From an uncultured Chloroflexales bacterium (GTDB lineage: Bacteria; Chloroflexota; Chloroflexia; Chloroflexales; Chloroflexaceae): a stretch of DNA of 64,000 nucleotides. The notes under the pieces were generated by a model. It was given only the letters and a program-made list of their open reading frames with translations, did not search any database and was not told the origin of the DNA. Below are positions 10,671 through 19,419 of this stretch, piece by piece. The first letter of the stretch is position 1. Each line of letters opens with the position of its first letter. The translations under genes and the position numbers were made by a program. The stretch spans positions 97,713 to 161,712 of the forward strand of contig CALGUG010000029.1 of NCBI GenBank assembly GCA_937902315.1, given 5' to 3'.

Positions 10671-12395
10671 ATGAAAAAAGAGAATAATGATTTGGGAGGC
10701 GCTCGATCGTCTAAGGAGAGCATCGGCAATCCGGCGGAGGGCGGCGCACCAGAAAAGGCCAATCCGCCTCAGGATATTCAGCTCGGGGCGCACGATTTGG
10801 GCGATGGCAAGGTTAGCTTTGCGCTGTGGGCACCTTGGAAGAAGGCGGTGCATGTGGCGGGCGATTTTAACGATTGGAAGCCCGAGAAGCTAGCGCTGGC
10901 TGTCTCTGAGGAAGGCGTGTGGTGGGCGATCATCGAGCTCGAGCCGGGCGAATATGCCTATCAATATGTGCTCGATGCCGAACACTATATCGCTGATCCC
11001 TATGCCCGCAAACTGAAGTGGGGCGATTCGGCCCAGCCTCACACGATAGTGACGGTTGGCGAACAGCCTTATCAGTGGAACGATAGCGATTTTCAGGCTC
11101 CGCCTTTCAACGAATTGGTGATCTATGAGCTGCATGTGGGCGACTTTAGTCCAGAGGGCACTTTTCAAGGAGTGACCGCAAAGCTCGACTATTTGCAGGA
11201 TCTGGGCATCAATGCCATTGAGCTAATGCCGATCCAAGAGTTTCCGGGCGATGTGAGTTGGGGCTACAACCCAGCCTTCTTCTTTACCCCCGAATCGTCT
11301 TACGGTAGTATCAACGACTTGAAAGAGCTGATCGATCAAGCTCATCAGCGTCAGATCGCGGTTATTTTAGATATGGTCTTTAACCATACGGCTGGCGATA
11401 ATCCGATCACCTTGCTGTATGCCTACGATAACAACCCCTACTTCAGCGATCAGGGCAACCCCTGGGGCTTCCCCGACCTCGATCACTGGAACGAAGCGAC
11501 CAAACGTTACATCTACGATATTCAGCGCTATTGGCTCGAAGAATTTCATATCGATGGCTTCCGCTACGACCATGTGGAGGGGATCGGCTACGACTTTATC
11601 AACGGCGCCTCGTTTATGGCTTGGTCGGCCCGTCAGATCAAACCGCACGTCTATTTGATCGCCGAGCAGCTGCAAGACCCGATTTCGGTGGTGCACGATA
11701 CCGATATGAATGCTTCCTGGCATCAGGCGTTTGAGCGCAAGCTGATGGCGCAACTACGCGAGGGCGATTTTCACGGCAATAGTTACGGCGATATGCAAGG
11801 TCTGCATGCGGTGATCAACTTCCGCAGCCAAGGCTATAGCGATAATGCTCAAGCCGTCAACTATATCGAAAGCCACGATGAAGAGCGGGTCTGCTACGAA
11901 GTTCAGACCAACAACCTTGATTATGCGACCGCTTTGCGCAAGTCGAAGTTGGGCGCGGTGGCGCTCTTTACGGCCTGTGGCGTGCCAATGCTCTACCACG
12001 GCCAAGAGTTTGGCGAAGATACGCCCAAAACGATCGATGTCAATAAGTTGCAGTGGGAGAAGCTCGACGATCCAGCAGTGCAGGATCTGAGGAATACTTA
12101 TCAGAGCCTGATTATGTTGCGGCGTAGCCAAGAGGCCCTGCGTCAGAATGGCTTCGAAGCTCTATTGGTCGACGATGAACGCAAGCTGATTGTGTTTAAA
12201 CGTTGGACTGAGGGCGGCAGCCAAGTGGTGGTGGCGCTCAATTTCGAGCCGACTCAGCAGTTCGCCGAGATCGACTTCCCACGAGCGGGCCGCTGGCACG
12301 AGTGGATGTTCGACTACGATGAGGACTTTGGCGATCAGCCTCATCGCACCATCGAGATCCCAGGCTCGGGCGCTAAGGTTTGGGTCGCGATCTAA
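10671..12395 (+). CDS. GH13 alpha-amylase-family enzyme with CBM48 domain (branching-enzyme/amylase-like)
   Basis: A 574-residue protein. Residues about 36-130 form a CBM48/early-set domain (VSFALWAPWKKAVHVAGDFN). The GH13 barrel follows with region I DMVFNHT (234-240), region II GFRYDHVEG with nucleophile Asp300, acid Glu332 in LIAEQ, and region IV IESHDEE with Asp403. All three catalytic acids are present. The start was chosen at 10671 because GGAGG precedes this ATG, although the frame is open upstream into a repeat. It acts on alpha-1,4-glucans such as glycogen; hydrolase and branching activity cannot be separated by eye. No other glycogen gene lies nearby. Confidence 0.85.
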   Translation: MKKENNDLGGARSSKESIGNPAEGGAPEKANPPQDIQLGAHDLGDGKVSFALWAPWKKAVHVAGDFNDWKPEKLALAVSEEGVWWAIIELEPGEYAYQYVLDAEHYIADPYARKLKWGDSAQPHTIVTVGEQPYQWNDSDFQAPPFNELVIYELHVGDFSPEGTFQGVTAKLDYLQDLGINAIELMPIQEFPGDVSWGYNPAFFFTPESSYGSINDLKELIDQAHQRQIAVILDMVFNHTAGDNPITLLYAYDNNPYFSDQGNPWGFPDLDHWNEATKRYIYDIQRYWLEEFHIDGFRYDHVEGIGYDFINGASFMAWSARQIKPHVYLIAEQLQDPISVVHDTDMNASWHQAFERKLMAQLREGDFHGNSYGDMQGLHAVINFRSQGYSDNAQAVNYIESHDEERVCYEVQTNNLDYATALRKSKLGAVALFTACGVPMLYHGQEFGEDTPKTIDVNKLQWEKLDDPAVQDLRNTYQSLIMLRRSQEALRQNGFEALLVDDERKLIVFKRWTEGGSQVVVALNFEPTQQFAEIDFPRAGRWHEWMFDYDEDFGDQPHRTIEIPGSGAKVWVAI

Positions 12396-12419
12396 GCAGC
12401 GCACCATCTTTTCACTATT

Positions 12420-12770
12420 TTGGCGGATAGGCTTCTAGCACCCATTCGCTCCTCACCGCGTCCGCCTCCGGCTACCAAGGCGGCTAGCTTGCCCTCATCC
12501 CCGACCCTTCTCCCGCCATTGCGGGATCTGTACATTAGCCACAAATCGACATCCGGTCAGCGTTATCTGCCCTCACCCCCTGGCCCCCTCTCCCGCACTG
12601 CGGGCGAGGGGGTGAATGTCTCCCCGTTCTGTGCTCTCAAGGATAATCCCGCGATTGGTATGCGAACGATCGCCTGTTGCAGCCGACACGACTTTTGGGT
12701 AATGCATAGGTGCGGGAGAAGGGAGCAAAAGCGCCTTAGACCGAAACAGCGGCCAAGAGCCTGAACAATA
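12420..12770 (+). repeat. family A repeat A2, long (C) variant
   Basis: The core CGCGTCCGCCTCCGGCTAC (12457-12475) is followed by a segment also found near 16.8 kb (inverted) and 57.6 kb. It includes CCCTTCTCCCGC, a G/C-rich hairpin around CCCGCACTGCGGGCGAGGGG, and a tail with CGAACGATCGCCTGTTGC. It lies between the GH13 and nitroreductase genes; small ORFs across it are spurious. Confidence 0.75.
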
Positions 12771-12777
12771 CTCCATT

Positions 12778-12892
12778 CACTTCAAGACGTGCATGCCCAT
12801 ATTGCGGGAAAACAAAAACGGGGAAAGTGACTATGTTTGGTCGCTCTCCGCTTTGCCGAAGGCCAAAACACAACGTGATCAGCCGGATTTGC
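12778..12892 (+). repeat. family B repeat B1
   Basis: Diverged copy of the family B element: internal GGGAAAACAAAAACGGGGAA and TTTGCCGAAGGCCAAAAC, ending in GCCGGATTTGCCA, a degenerate form of the CGGATTTGGTA terminus. Ends are approximate. It follows the family A copy directly. Confidence 0.6.
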
Positions 12893-13020
12893 CATCGGGT
12901 TTGTTTTTACTGTGCTCGAAGCCTCTGTTACAGCAGCGGGTCTTGCTTTTCTAGCGGGATCTATTTGAGGATATAATTATTTTGGTCTGTATGTAGCGAT
13001 GCTTAAAGAAGGAGTTTTCC

Positions 13021-13533
13021 ATGCAGGTGCAGGAGGCGATCCGGAATAAGCGGGCTGTTCGGGAGTTTAGTGATCAGGCTCTGACCGATGAATTGGTTAC
13101 TGCGATTCTTGATGCTGGGCGTTTGGCTCAATCGGGTGCGAATTTACAGCCTTGGCACTTTATCGCCATTCGTAAGCGCGAGACGCTTCAAGCGGTGGCA
13201 AACTTGGGCGATTATGCTGGACATCTGGCAGGCGCGGCTTTGGGCGTGCTGATTGTGACTCCTCAAGATGATGCCGAGGGCTGGAACTGGTTCGATTGTG
13301 GCCAAGCCGCAGCCTATATGCAGTTAGCCGCTTTTGAACTGGGAATCGGCTCCTGTATCGCCGCGCTGTTTAAGCCGCAAGAGGCGCGCGATCTGCTGGG
13401 TATCCCCGCCGATCTCAAAGCAAGCATCGCGATCTCCTTTGGCTACCCAGCTAATCAGGGGATACAACAGCGAGCGCCACGTCGCTCGGGTCGTCGCTCC
13501 TTCGATGAAGTTGTTCATTGGGAACGTTGGTAG
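13021..13533 (+). CDS. nitroreductase family protein
   Basis: A 170-residue FMN-dependent nitroreductase-fold protein. The N-terminal RNKRAVREFSDQALTDELV and AGRLAQSGANLQPWHFIAIR are the usual flavin-binding segments, and the C-terminal ATQLIRG-equivalent region reads FGYPANQGIQQRAPRRSGRR. A GAAGGAG Shine-Dalgarno lies before the ATG. It is short for the family but complete. The predicted role is NAD(P)H-dependent reduction of nitro or quinone-like compounds; the substrate is unknown. It is a lone gene preceded by family A and B repeats and convergent with mazEF. Confidence 0.88.
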   Translation: MQVQEAIRNKRAVREFSDQALTDELVTAILDAGRLAQSGANLQPWHFIAIRKRETLQAVANLGDYAGHLAGAALGVLIVTPQDDAEGWNWFDCGQAAAYMQLAAFELGIGSCIAALFKPQEARDLLGIPADLKASIAISFGYPANQGIQQRAPRRSGRRSFDEVVHWERW

Positions 13534-13567
13534 CCAGCATAGCTAAGCAGTGATGAGTTAGCGAAAG

Positions 13568-13613
13568 CGCTTTGCCCCTTCGATTAATTCAATGATCGCA
13601 TTGTGGCAAAGCG
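13568..13613. terminator. possible bidirectional terminator
   Basis: CGCTTTGCC (13568-13576) pairs with GGCAAAGCG (13605-13613), with a 28-base loop, between the convergent nitroreductase and mazF genes. TATTTTT follows on the plus strand a few bases downstream. The large loop lowers confidence. Confidence 0.4.
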
Positions 13614-13617
13614 TAGA

Positions 13618-13965
13618 CTATTTTTGACTAGGATCGAGTAAGGTATTTAGTTGCATAAGAACATCAGATACTAATTGCTCTGGAAGCTTACAAACAAAGG
13701 AGGCTTGACGTATACGCCAATCAAGCGATTTGACTTGATCGGAGAGAATTACTCCCGATAATGGTAGGCCGGGCGGGAGAGCGACTTCAAATGGGTAGCC
13801 TTTAACCTGCGAGGTTATTGGGCAAAGTAAGGCTAAACCAACTCGTCCATTATAGCTAGCTGGAGACAATACAATTGCGGGTCGGTGACCTGCTTGTTCA
13901 TGTCCTGCTTGTGGATTGAATTGGAGCCAAATCAGATCTCCTCGTTCTGGAATGTATGTAATCAC
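13618..13965 (-). CDS. mazF: MazF/PemK-family endoribonuclease toxin
   Basis: A 115-residue toxin with the MazF fold motifs: RGDLIWLQFNPQAGHEQAGH, RPAIVLSPASYNG, LLCPITSQVKGYPFEV and GVILSDQVKSLDW. MazF enzymes cut mRNA at short sequence sites, and the specificity cannot be read here. The start codon is a GTG directly after the antitoxin TAA, so translation is probably coupled. It forms a two-gene operon with mazE under the promoter at 14234-14262. Confidence 0.92.
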   Translation of the reverse strand: MITYIPERGDLIWLQFNPQAGHEQAGHRPAIVLSPASYNGRVGLALLCPITSQVKGYPFEVALPPGLPLSGVILSDQVKSLDWRIRQASFVCKLPEQLVSDVLMQLNTLLDPSQK

Positions 13966-14208
13966 TTACCAAGCCTCATTTCCGACAGAATCACCTGTTG
14001 AGGTCTCTGAATGAAGATTCTTATCCGTAATTCCCTGAAGCAACATATCAAGCGTAGGTGACGACGGACGAAGCGCTGTCAGCACAAGCTTGCCATCCTC
14101 AAGAGAGAGCTCTACGACCTGATCCTGATCAATTCCAAGTTCAGTTGCAAATGTTTTAGGGATACGAATAGCGAGACTATTGCCCCATTTTTGAATTTTA
14201 GTTTGCAC
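13966..14208 (-). CDS. mazE: MazE-family antitoxin
   Basis: An 80-residue AbrB/MazE-type protein. The N-terminal KIQKWGNSLAIRIPKTFATE is the swapped-hairpin DNA-binding domain, and the acidic C-terminal half would bind and block MazF. The start is GTG, with AAGGAGG seven bases upstream. The stop abuts the mazF start. By family it should also repress its own promoter, and an inverted repeat overlaps the -10 there. Confidence 0.92.
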   Translation of the reverse strand: MQTKIQKWGNSLAIRIPKTFATELGIDQDQVVELSLEDGKLVLTALRPSSPTLDMLLQGITDKNLHSETSTGDSVGNEAW

Positions 14209-14221
14209 TATATTCCTCCTT

Positions 14222-14262
14222 GTATATACAATGAGTATACATCGAGAGAGATAATTTTACAA
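14222..14262 (-). promoter_or_regulatory. mazEF promoter with overlapping operator-like inverted repeat
   Basis: On the minus strand TTGTAA (14262-14257) and TATACT (14239-14234) are separated by exactly 17 bases, a good sigma-70-type promoter. GTATA (14222-14226) and TATAC (14236-14240) form an inverted repeat covering the -10. That suits autorepression by MazE or MazEF. The operator role is inferred. Confidence 0.7.
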
Positions 14263-14497
14263 GCCGTAAGAAGAAAATGGCTTGGATTGGGCTAAGACAT
14301 CTATTTTTGATAACTTTGAGCAACTTAGATAGTGCTATACTACTGGATAGCGGATAGGCATAGAAAAAGTGCAGCATGCCAATGTCCGCCTGAGAAGAGC
14401 TTTCCCCATTAGTTAACAACATTACCCTTTCCCCATTACCAGCCTGGTCTCAGCTGTTGCAGTGTTGTGCAACATCAAGCATTCAAAGGAGAGCGTT

Positions 14498-15508
14498 ATG
14501 GAAATGCGAGCATTTGGACGGACAGGCGTACAAGTGAGTGTGCTCTGTTTGGGCTGTATGATGTTCGGCGGCAAAACTAGCCCCGAGGATTCGTATGCGA
14601 TTATCGATCGCGCCCTCGATGCGGGCATCAACTTCCTCGATACCGCCAACGTCTATAGCCGTGGGCGCAGCGAAGAGGTCACTGGCGAAGCGCTGAAGCG
14701 CAACGGCAAGCGCCATCAGGTCTTTTTGGCCACCAAAGTGCACGGGCGTATGGACGACAACGATGTCAATGCTTTCGGCACCAGCCGCCGCCATATTATC
14801 GCCGAGTGCGATGCCTCGTTGCGCCGCTTGAAGACCGACTATATCGACCTCTACCAGTTGCACCGCCCCCGCCCCGAGATCGCCATCGATGAGACCTTGC
14901 GCGCTCTCGACGATCTGGTGCGGGCCGGCAAGATCCGTTATTTTGGCACCAGCACCTTTGCCGCTTGGCAGGTGGTTGAGTCGCTCTGGGTCTCGAAAGA
15001 GTACGGCTTGAACCGCACCGTGTGTGAGCAGCCGCCCTACAACCTGCTCGACCGCCGGATCGAGCGCGAGCTGTTGCCCATGGCGCGCACTTACGGGATC
15101 GCGACCATTCCTTGGTCGCCTTTGGCTGGCGGTTTGCTGACCGGCAAATATAGCCGCGATACGCCTCCGCCCAGCGATAGCCGCTTTGCCGATGTGAAGA
15201 ACAATGCCCTGCAACAGCGCCGTATGAACGACCAGATCTGGGATGTGATCGAAGGCTTGAAGGGCCTCGCCGACGAGAAAGGCTGCACCTTGTCGCAGTT
15301 CTCGTTGGCCTGGGTGGCGCAGCAGCCCGGCGTAACCAGCCCGATCATTGGGCCGCGCACCATGGAGCAGCTTGAGGACAACCTGAAGGCGCTTGAAGTC
15401 AAGATCCTGCCCGAAGATCAAGCCCGCATAGATAGCATTATCGCGCCGGGAACCATGGTTTCACCCTTCTACGAAGCCGAATTCGGCCCGCACATCTATC
15501 GCTGGTAA
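14498..15508 (+). CDS. aldo/keto reductase
   Basis: A 336-residue TIM-barrel oxidoreductase. The catalytic tetrad is visible: Asp and Tyr in FLDTANVYSRGRSEEVTGEA, Lys in VFLATKVHG and His in YQLHRPRPEIA. The NADPH-binding end reads GVTSPIIGPRTMEQLEDNL. The start at 14498 is set by AAAGGAGAG six bases upstream, not the earlier in-frame ATG at 14462. It would reduce aldehydes or ketones or oxidise alcohols with NADP(H); the substrate is unknown. It is a single gene with its own terminator at 15518. Confidence 0.92.
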   Translation: MEMRAFGRTGVQVSVLCLGCMMFGGKTSPEDSYAIIDRALDAGINFLDTANVYSRGRSEEVTGEALKRNGKRHQVFLATKVHGRMDDNDVNAFGTSRRHIIAECDASLRRLKTDYIDLYQLHRPRPEIAIDETLRALDDLVRAGKIRYFGTSTFAAWQVVESLWVSKEYGLNRTVCEQPPYNLLDRRIERELLPMARTYGIATIPWSPLAGGLLTGKYSRDTPPPSDSRFADVKNNALQQRRMNDQIWDVIEGLKGLADEKGCTLSQFSLAWVAQQPGVTSPIIGPRTMEQLEDNLKALEVKILPEDQARIDSIIAPGTMVSPFYEAEFGPHIYRW

Positions 15509-15517
15509 AAGCCAAAC

Positions 15518-15553
15518 AAGCTGGGGTCTTGTCATGTGAGATCCCAGCTTTTT
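15518..15553 (+). terminator. intrinsic terminator after aldo/keto reductase
   Basis: AAGCTGGGGTCT (15518-15529) pairs with AGATCCCAGCTT (15539-15550) with one G-U pair and a 9-base loop. The arm ends in a T-run of TTTTT. It starts 10 bp after the stop codon. Confidence 0.85.
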
Positions 15554-15569
15554 ATGCCAGATCCGCCTG

Positions 15570-15670
15570 ATATGTTTCGCTTTCTGGCGGTAACGTTTCT
15601 CCCCCTAGCAGGCTTCTAGCGCGTCCGCCTACGGCTATCAACGACCCTCCCAAAAACGGGACGGTACAAA
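15570..15670 (+). repeat. family A repeat A3
   Basis: Core GCGTCCGCCTACGGCTAT at 15621-15638, preceded by CTAGCAGGCTTCTAGC and followed by CAACGACCCTCCCAAAAACG. It is a shortened copy squeezed between the aldo/keto reductase terminator and pyrF. Confidence 0.7.
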
Positions 15671-15683
15671 CGGAGCAACCCTT

Positions 15684-16586
15684 ATGCAGCCCTTTGCTGA
15701 TGGAGTGGTATTGCGGATGCGCGAACTTGGGCATCCGCTTTGTGTTGGCCTCGACCCGTACCTCGATCGCATACCTAGCTGTTTTCAGCGCGGCGCTATG
15801 CGGCCGGACGATCCGCAAAGTGCAGAAGCCGTCAAAGAATTTTGTTGCCGAACGATCGATCTGATTGCAGCCGATGTGGCGATTATCAAACCTCAAGCCT
15901 CTCTGTTCGAGCGGCTCGGCTGGCGCGGTTGGCGCACGCTCGAAGAGGTGATCGCCTATGCGCGGCAAGCTGGGCTATTTGTTTTGCTTGATGCCAAACG
16001 AGGCGATATCGCCGATACAGCCCAAGCCTATGCCGAGGCCTACCTTGGAAAAGAGGCGGCTTGCTCGGTCGATGCCTTAACGATTAATCCTTACCTTGGC
16101 CCCGATAGCATTGTGCCCTTTTTTGAGAGCGCTGAACAGACGGGCCGAGGTGTGGTTGTGCTTGTGCGCAATAGCAATCCGGCCTCTTCAAAGTATCAAT
16201 CTGTTGAGACTGCCAATGGCCCTTTTTTCGGGGTTGTTGCAAGATCGTTGGCGAGCTGGCACGAATGTTTGCGCGCCCCTGCGACGGGCTGGTCTGCGCT
16301 GGGGGTTACGGTGGCAGCCACGCATGCGCAGGATAGCGAACAGATCCGCGAGATTTTACCGCATACGCTCTTTTTGGTGCTTGGCTATGGGGCACAAGGC
16401 GCATCTGCGCGCTCGGCGGTGCGCGGTTTTGTGCAAGGGCCGAGCGGTTTAGAAGGTGGCTTTGTGAGCACATCGCGACCGATCCTCTTTCCTGCGGGCT
16501 CGCATGTGGGCGCGCGGGCTTGGGAGGCGGGCCTGCGAGCGGCTCTGCTGCGATCGATCAGCGAGTTAGGCGAGGCGATACGTTAA
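15684..16586 (+). CDS. pyrF: orotidine 5'-phosphate decarboxylase, type 2
   Basis: A 300-residue protein of the longer (type 2) OMP decarboxylase family. It has the conserved LCVGLDPYLDRIP start, the catalytic block LLDAKRGDIADTAQAYAEAY with Asp-x-Lys, and the phosphate-binding end LVLGYGAQGA. It converts OMP to UMP in pyrimidine synthesis. No other pyr gene adjoins it. The Shine-Dalgarno GGAGCAACCCTT is modest but well placed. Several TTT- and GCG-rich stretches suggest no unusual origin. Confidence 0.92.
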   Translation: MQPFADGVVLRMRELGHPLCVGLDPYLDRIPSCFQRGAMRPDDPQSAEAVKEFCCRTIDLIAADVAIIKPQASLFERLGWRGWRTLEEVIAYARQAGLFVLLDAKRGDIADTAQAYAEAYLGKEAACSVDALTINPYLGPDSIVPFFESAEQTGRGVVVLVRNSNPASSKYQSVETANGPFFGVVARSLASWHECLRAPATGWSALGVTVAATHAQDSEQIREILPHTLFLVLGYGAQGASARSAVRGFVQGPSGLEGGFVSTSRPILFPAGSHVGARAWEAGLRAALLRSISELGEAIR

Positions 16587-16639
16587 GTTCGGCATTCGTT
16601 TCAAAGGCGCTGAAGAATGTTAGCAGCTTTGGGCTTGTT

Positions 16640-17010
16640 TAGGTTCTCGGGCGCTGTTTCGCTTTGGGGTGCTTCAGCTCCCTTCTCCCGCAATGCTATG
16701 CATTAGCCAACAGTCGTGTCGGCAGCAACAGGCGATCGTTCGCATACCATCGCGGGAATTATCCTTGAGAACACAGAACGCAGAGAGCTTGTATGCGATT
16801 TCGCTACGCGAAATCGCATACAACATCACCATTCACCCCCTCGCCCGCAGTGCGGGAGAGGGGGCCGGGGGGTGAGGGCAGATAACGCTGACCGTATGTC
16901 GATTTGTGGGTAATGTACAGTTTGCGGGAGAAGGGTCGGGGATGAGGGCCGCTAGCCGCTCTGATAGCCGGAGGCGGACGCGGTGAGGAACGAATGGGAG
17001 CGAGAGATTT
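16640..17010 (-). repeat. family A repeat A4, long (C) variant, with nested hairpin
   Basis: Inverted relative to the copy at 12.4 kb. The core, in the form GATAGCCGGAGGCGGACGCG, lies at 16963-16982. Unlike the other long copies it contains an extra 45-50 bp holding a perfect 16-bp stem with a 3-base loop: TTGTATGCGATTTCGC then GCGAAATCGCATACAA, about 16789-16823. Confidence 0.75.
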
Positions 17011-17106
17011 TGACGCCAGCGCTTTGGCCTGATGACACAGATCGATACGATTGGCGTTTTCCCCTTTGGAATCTAAGAAACTCCTCTTTTTGAACGGGCT
17101 ATCAAC

Positions 17107-17135
17107 TTGAATTTATAGAACATATGTACTATAAT
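17107..17135 (+). promoter_or_regulatory. probable recD2 promoter
   Basis: TTGAAT (17107-17112) and TATAAT (17130-17135) are 17 bases apart, a strong sigma-70-type promoter. Transcription would begin near 17142, close to the first in-frame ATG (17156) and about 98 nt before the ATG at 17240. Confidence 0.7.
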
Positions 17136-17239
17136 CGGGATGTAGTTAGGATTGGATGATACCCGAATCTCTCAAATTCTCGTGTTATACTATGCTCAAC
17201 ACAACTCTGGACTATACAAAACCGATCCAACGTCAACAC

Positions 17240-19411
17240 ATGCCCACGCTTGAAGGAACTCTAGAACGAATCACCTTCCACAGCCCAACGGATGGATATA
17301 CTGTTGCGCGTCTAGCACCACGCGACAAAAACTATACCGTGACGGTGGTTGGCAAACTCTTGGGCGTTCAGGTTGGCGAAACCTTGTCGTTGGAAGGGCG
17401 TTGGGTTGAACATAGCGAACATGGGCGGCAGTTCGAGATCAGCTCGTTCCGCACCCTGATGCCCGCCACGGTCGAGGGTATTCGGCGCTATTTAGGCAGC
17501 GGTCTGATCAAAGGGGTCGGCCCCGTGATGGCTAAGCGCATCGCCGAGACCTTTGGAAAGTACACGCTGAAAGTTTTGGAAGAAGAGCCCGATCGCTTGA
17601 GCGAGGTGCCTGGCTTGGGGCGCAAGCGCGTCGAGCAGATCAAGGCGGCCTGGCGCGAACAGCAGAAGATCAAAGAGCTGATGCTGACCCTGCAAGAACT
17701 CGGGCTTGCGCCCGGCATCGCGGTGCGTATCTATAAGCAGTACGGCGACGCCGCGATGGAGATCGTGCGCAACCAGCCCTATCGTCTAGCCGACGAGGTC
17801 TATGGCATCGGCTTTCTGACCGCCGATAGCATCGCTGCTGGCATGGGCATTGCCCACGACGATCCCGAGCGGATCGGGGCTGGCCTACGCTTCACGTTGA
17901 GCGAAGCTAGCAACGACGGCCACTGTTACTTGCCCGAACCTGAGCTGCTACAACGGGCGGTCCGCCTGCTGAGCGTGAGCGAAGAGCAAGCCCGCGAAAC
18001 CCTCTATAACCCCGAGTTCGCCAAAGATATCGAGCGCGTCACCTTTGTGAACGATGACGAAAGCTTGGAGACCGCCATCTACTTCGCGCCCTTCGCCGCC
18101 GCTGAGACCGGAGTCGGCAGCGGTCTCGATCGCCTGCTGAGCCATGATTCGACGATCGAGCCCTTTTATCGCAAGGCGAACTGGCCCCAAGTGTTCGACT
18201 ATCTGGCTAAACGCCACGGCAACTATCTGACCGCGCGCCAGCAAGAGGCAGTGCGCATGGCGCTGCTCTGCAAAGTGAGCATTCTGACGGGCGGCCCCGG
18301 TACGGGCAAAACACTTACAACTCGCACGATTATTCAGCTTCTGCACGCCAAAGGTTATCGCTATATGCTGGCGTCGCCGACCGGGCGGGCCGCCAAGCGC
18401 CTGAGCGAGGCCACCGGCGTCGAAGCCAAAACGCTGCACCGCTTGCTAGAATACTCGCCTCAAGGCGGGCACCACTTCAAACGCAATAGCGACTATCCGC
18501 TCGATTGCGATCTGCTGATCGTCGATGAGGTCAGTATGCTCGATGTGCTGCTGGCCAACCATCTGCTCAAGGCTATTCCGCCCTCGGCCCACCTCTTGTT
18601 TGTGGGCGATGCCGATCAGTTGCCGAGTGTTGGCCCCGGGCGAGTCTTGCGCGATCTTTTGGAGAGCAATATCGTGCCGCATGTCCATCTCGATGCGATC
18701 TTTCGCCAAGCCGAGGGCAGCGGAATCATCGCCAACGCCCACCGCATCAATCAGGGCGAGATGCCGATCTTCGATAGCGACGACTTCTTCTTCTTTAATG
18801 CGCCCGAGGCCGAGCGCTGCGCTCAATTGACCGTCGAACTTGTGACTCAGCGCATTCCTCGCAAATTCGGGCTTGATCCCCTGCGCGATATTCAAGTGCT
18901 TTCGCCCATGCATCGCGGCCCAGCGGGCGTAGCCAATCTGAATAAGCTGCTGCAAGACGCGCTGAATCCGGCTCGACCCGGCCTAGCCGAGAAGCACTTC
19001 GGCGCTCAAACCTTTCGGGTGGGCGATCGCGTGATGCAGATGCGCAACAACTACGATCTCGATGTCTACAATGGCGATATCGGAATCGTGGCGGGCTTTG
19101 ACTTCGACGACCAGACCATGCTGGTGCGTTATGATGAGCGCGAGGTTGAGTACGACTTCAGTACACTCGATGAGCTAACCTTGGCTTACGCTATTTCGGT
19201 TCATAAGAGCCAAGGCGCGGAATACCCTGCGATTGTATTGCCTTTGTTGATGCAACACTACAACCTATTGCAGCGAAACCTGCTCTATACAGGAGTGACC
19301 CGCGCCCGCGAGCTTGCGGTTTTGGTTGGCGATCGACGTGCTTTAGCTCGAGCTGTCGCCAATAACGAAGTGCTGAAGCGCTATAGCGGTTTGGCTCAGC
19401 GCCTAAGTTAA
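17240..19411 (+). CDS. recD2: RecD2-type ATP-dependent DNA helicase
   Basis: A 723-residue superfamily 1B helicase. The N-terminus MPTLEGTLERITFHSPTDGY matches RecD2 starts. An OB-like segment and helix-hairpin-helix region (VPGLGRKRVEQIKAAWREQ) follow, then Walker A GGPGTGKT, Walker B LLIVDEVSML, GDADQLPSVGPGRVL and the C-terminal VHKSQGAEYPAIVLPL and TGVTRARELAVLVG motifs. RecD2 unwinds DNA 5' to 3' and acts outside RecBCD; no recB or recC is near. The frame is open from an ATG at 17156, but homology favours 17240. Neither ATG has a strong Shine-Dalgarno. Confidence 0.92.
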   Translation: MPTLEGTLERITFHSPTDGYTVARLAPRDKNYTVTVVGKLLGVQVGETLSLEGRWVEHSEHGRQFEISSFRTLMPATVEGIRRYLGSGLIKGVGPVMAKRIAETFGKYTLKVLEEEPDRLSEVPGLGRKRVEQIKAAWREQQKIKELMLTLQELGLAPGIAVRIYKQYGDAAMEIVRNQPYRLADEVYGIGFLTADSIAAGMGIAHDDPERIGAGLRFTLSEASNDGHCYLPEPELLQRAVRLLSVSEEQARETLYNPEFAKDIERVTFVNDDESLETAIYFAPFAAAETGVGSGLDRLLSHDSTIEPFYRKANWPQVFDYLAKRHGNYLTARQQEAVRMALLCKVSILTGGPGTGKTLTTRTIIQLLHAKGYRYMLASPTGRAAKRLSEATGVEAKTLHRLLEYSPQGGHHFKRNSDYPLDCDLLIVDEVSMLDVLLANHLLKAIPPSAHLLFVGDADQLPSVGPGRVLRDLLESNIVPHVHLDAIFRQAEGSGIIANAHRINQGEMPIFDSDDFFFFNAPEAERCAQLTVELVTQRIPRKFGLDPLRDIQVLSPMHRGPAGVANLNKLLQDALNPARPGLAEKHFGAQTFRVGDRVMQMRNNYDLDVYNGDIGIVAGFDFDDQTMLVRYDEREVEYDFSTLDELTLAYAISVHKSQGAEYPAIVLPLLMQHYNLLQRNLLYTGVTRARELAVLVGDRRALARAVANNEVLKRYSGLAQRLS

Positions 19412-19419
19412 GCGCTGTT

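Noticed and set aside
10270..10853. Two opposing open frames before the GH13 gene
   Set aside because: They run across family A copy A1. No ribosome site or domain supports them.
12420..12776. Frames in the region after the GH13 gene (and like ones at 16.7, 32.4, 57.5 kb)
   Set aside because: They translate the interspersed repeats and differ between copies, so they are not genes.
14483..15421. A 312-residue minus-strand frame over the aldo/keto reductase
   Set aside because: The plus-strand gene has its catalytic tetrad, ribosome site and terminator. The antisense frame has no recognisable features.
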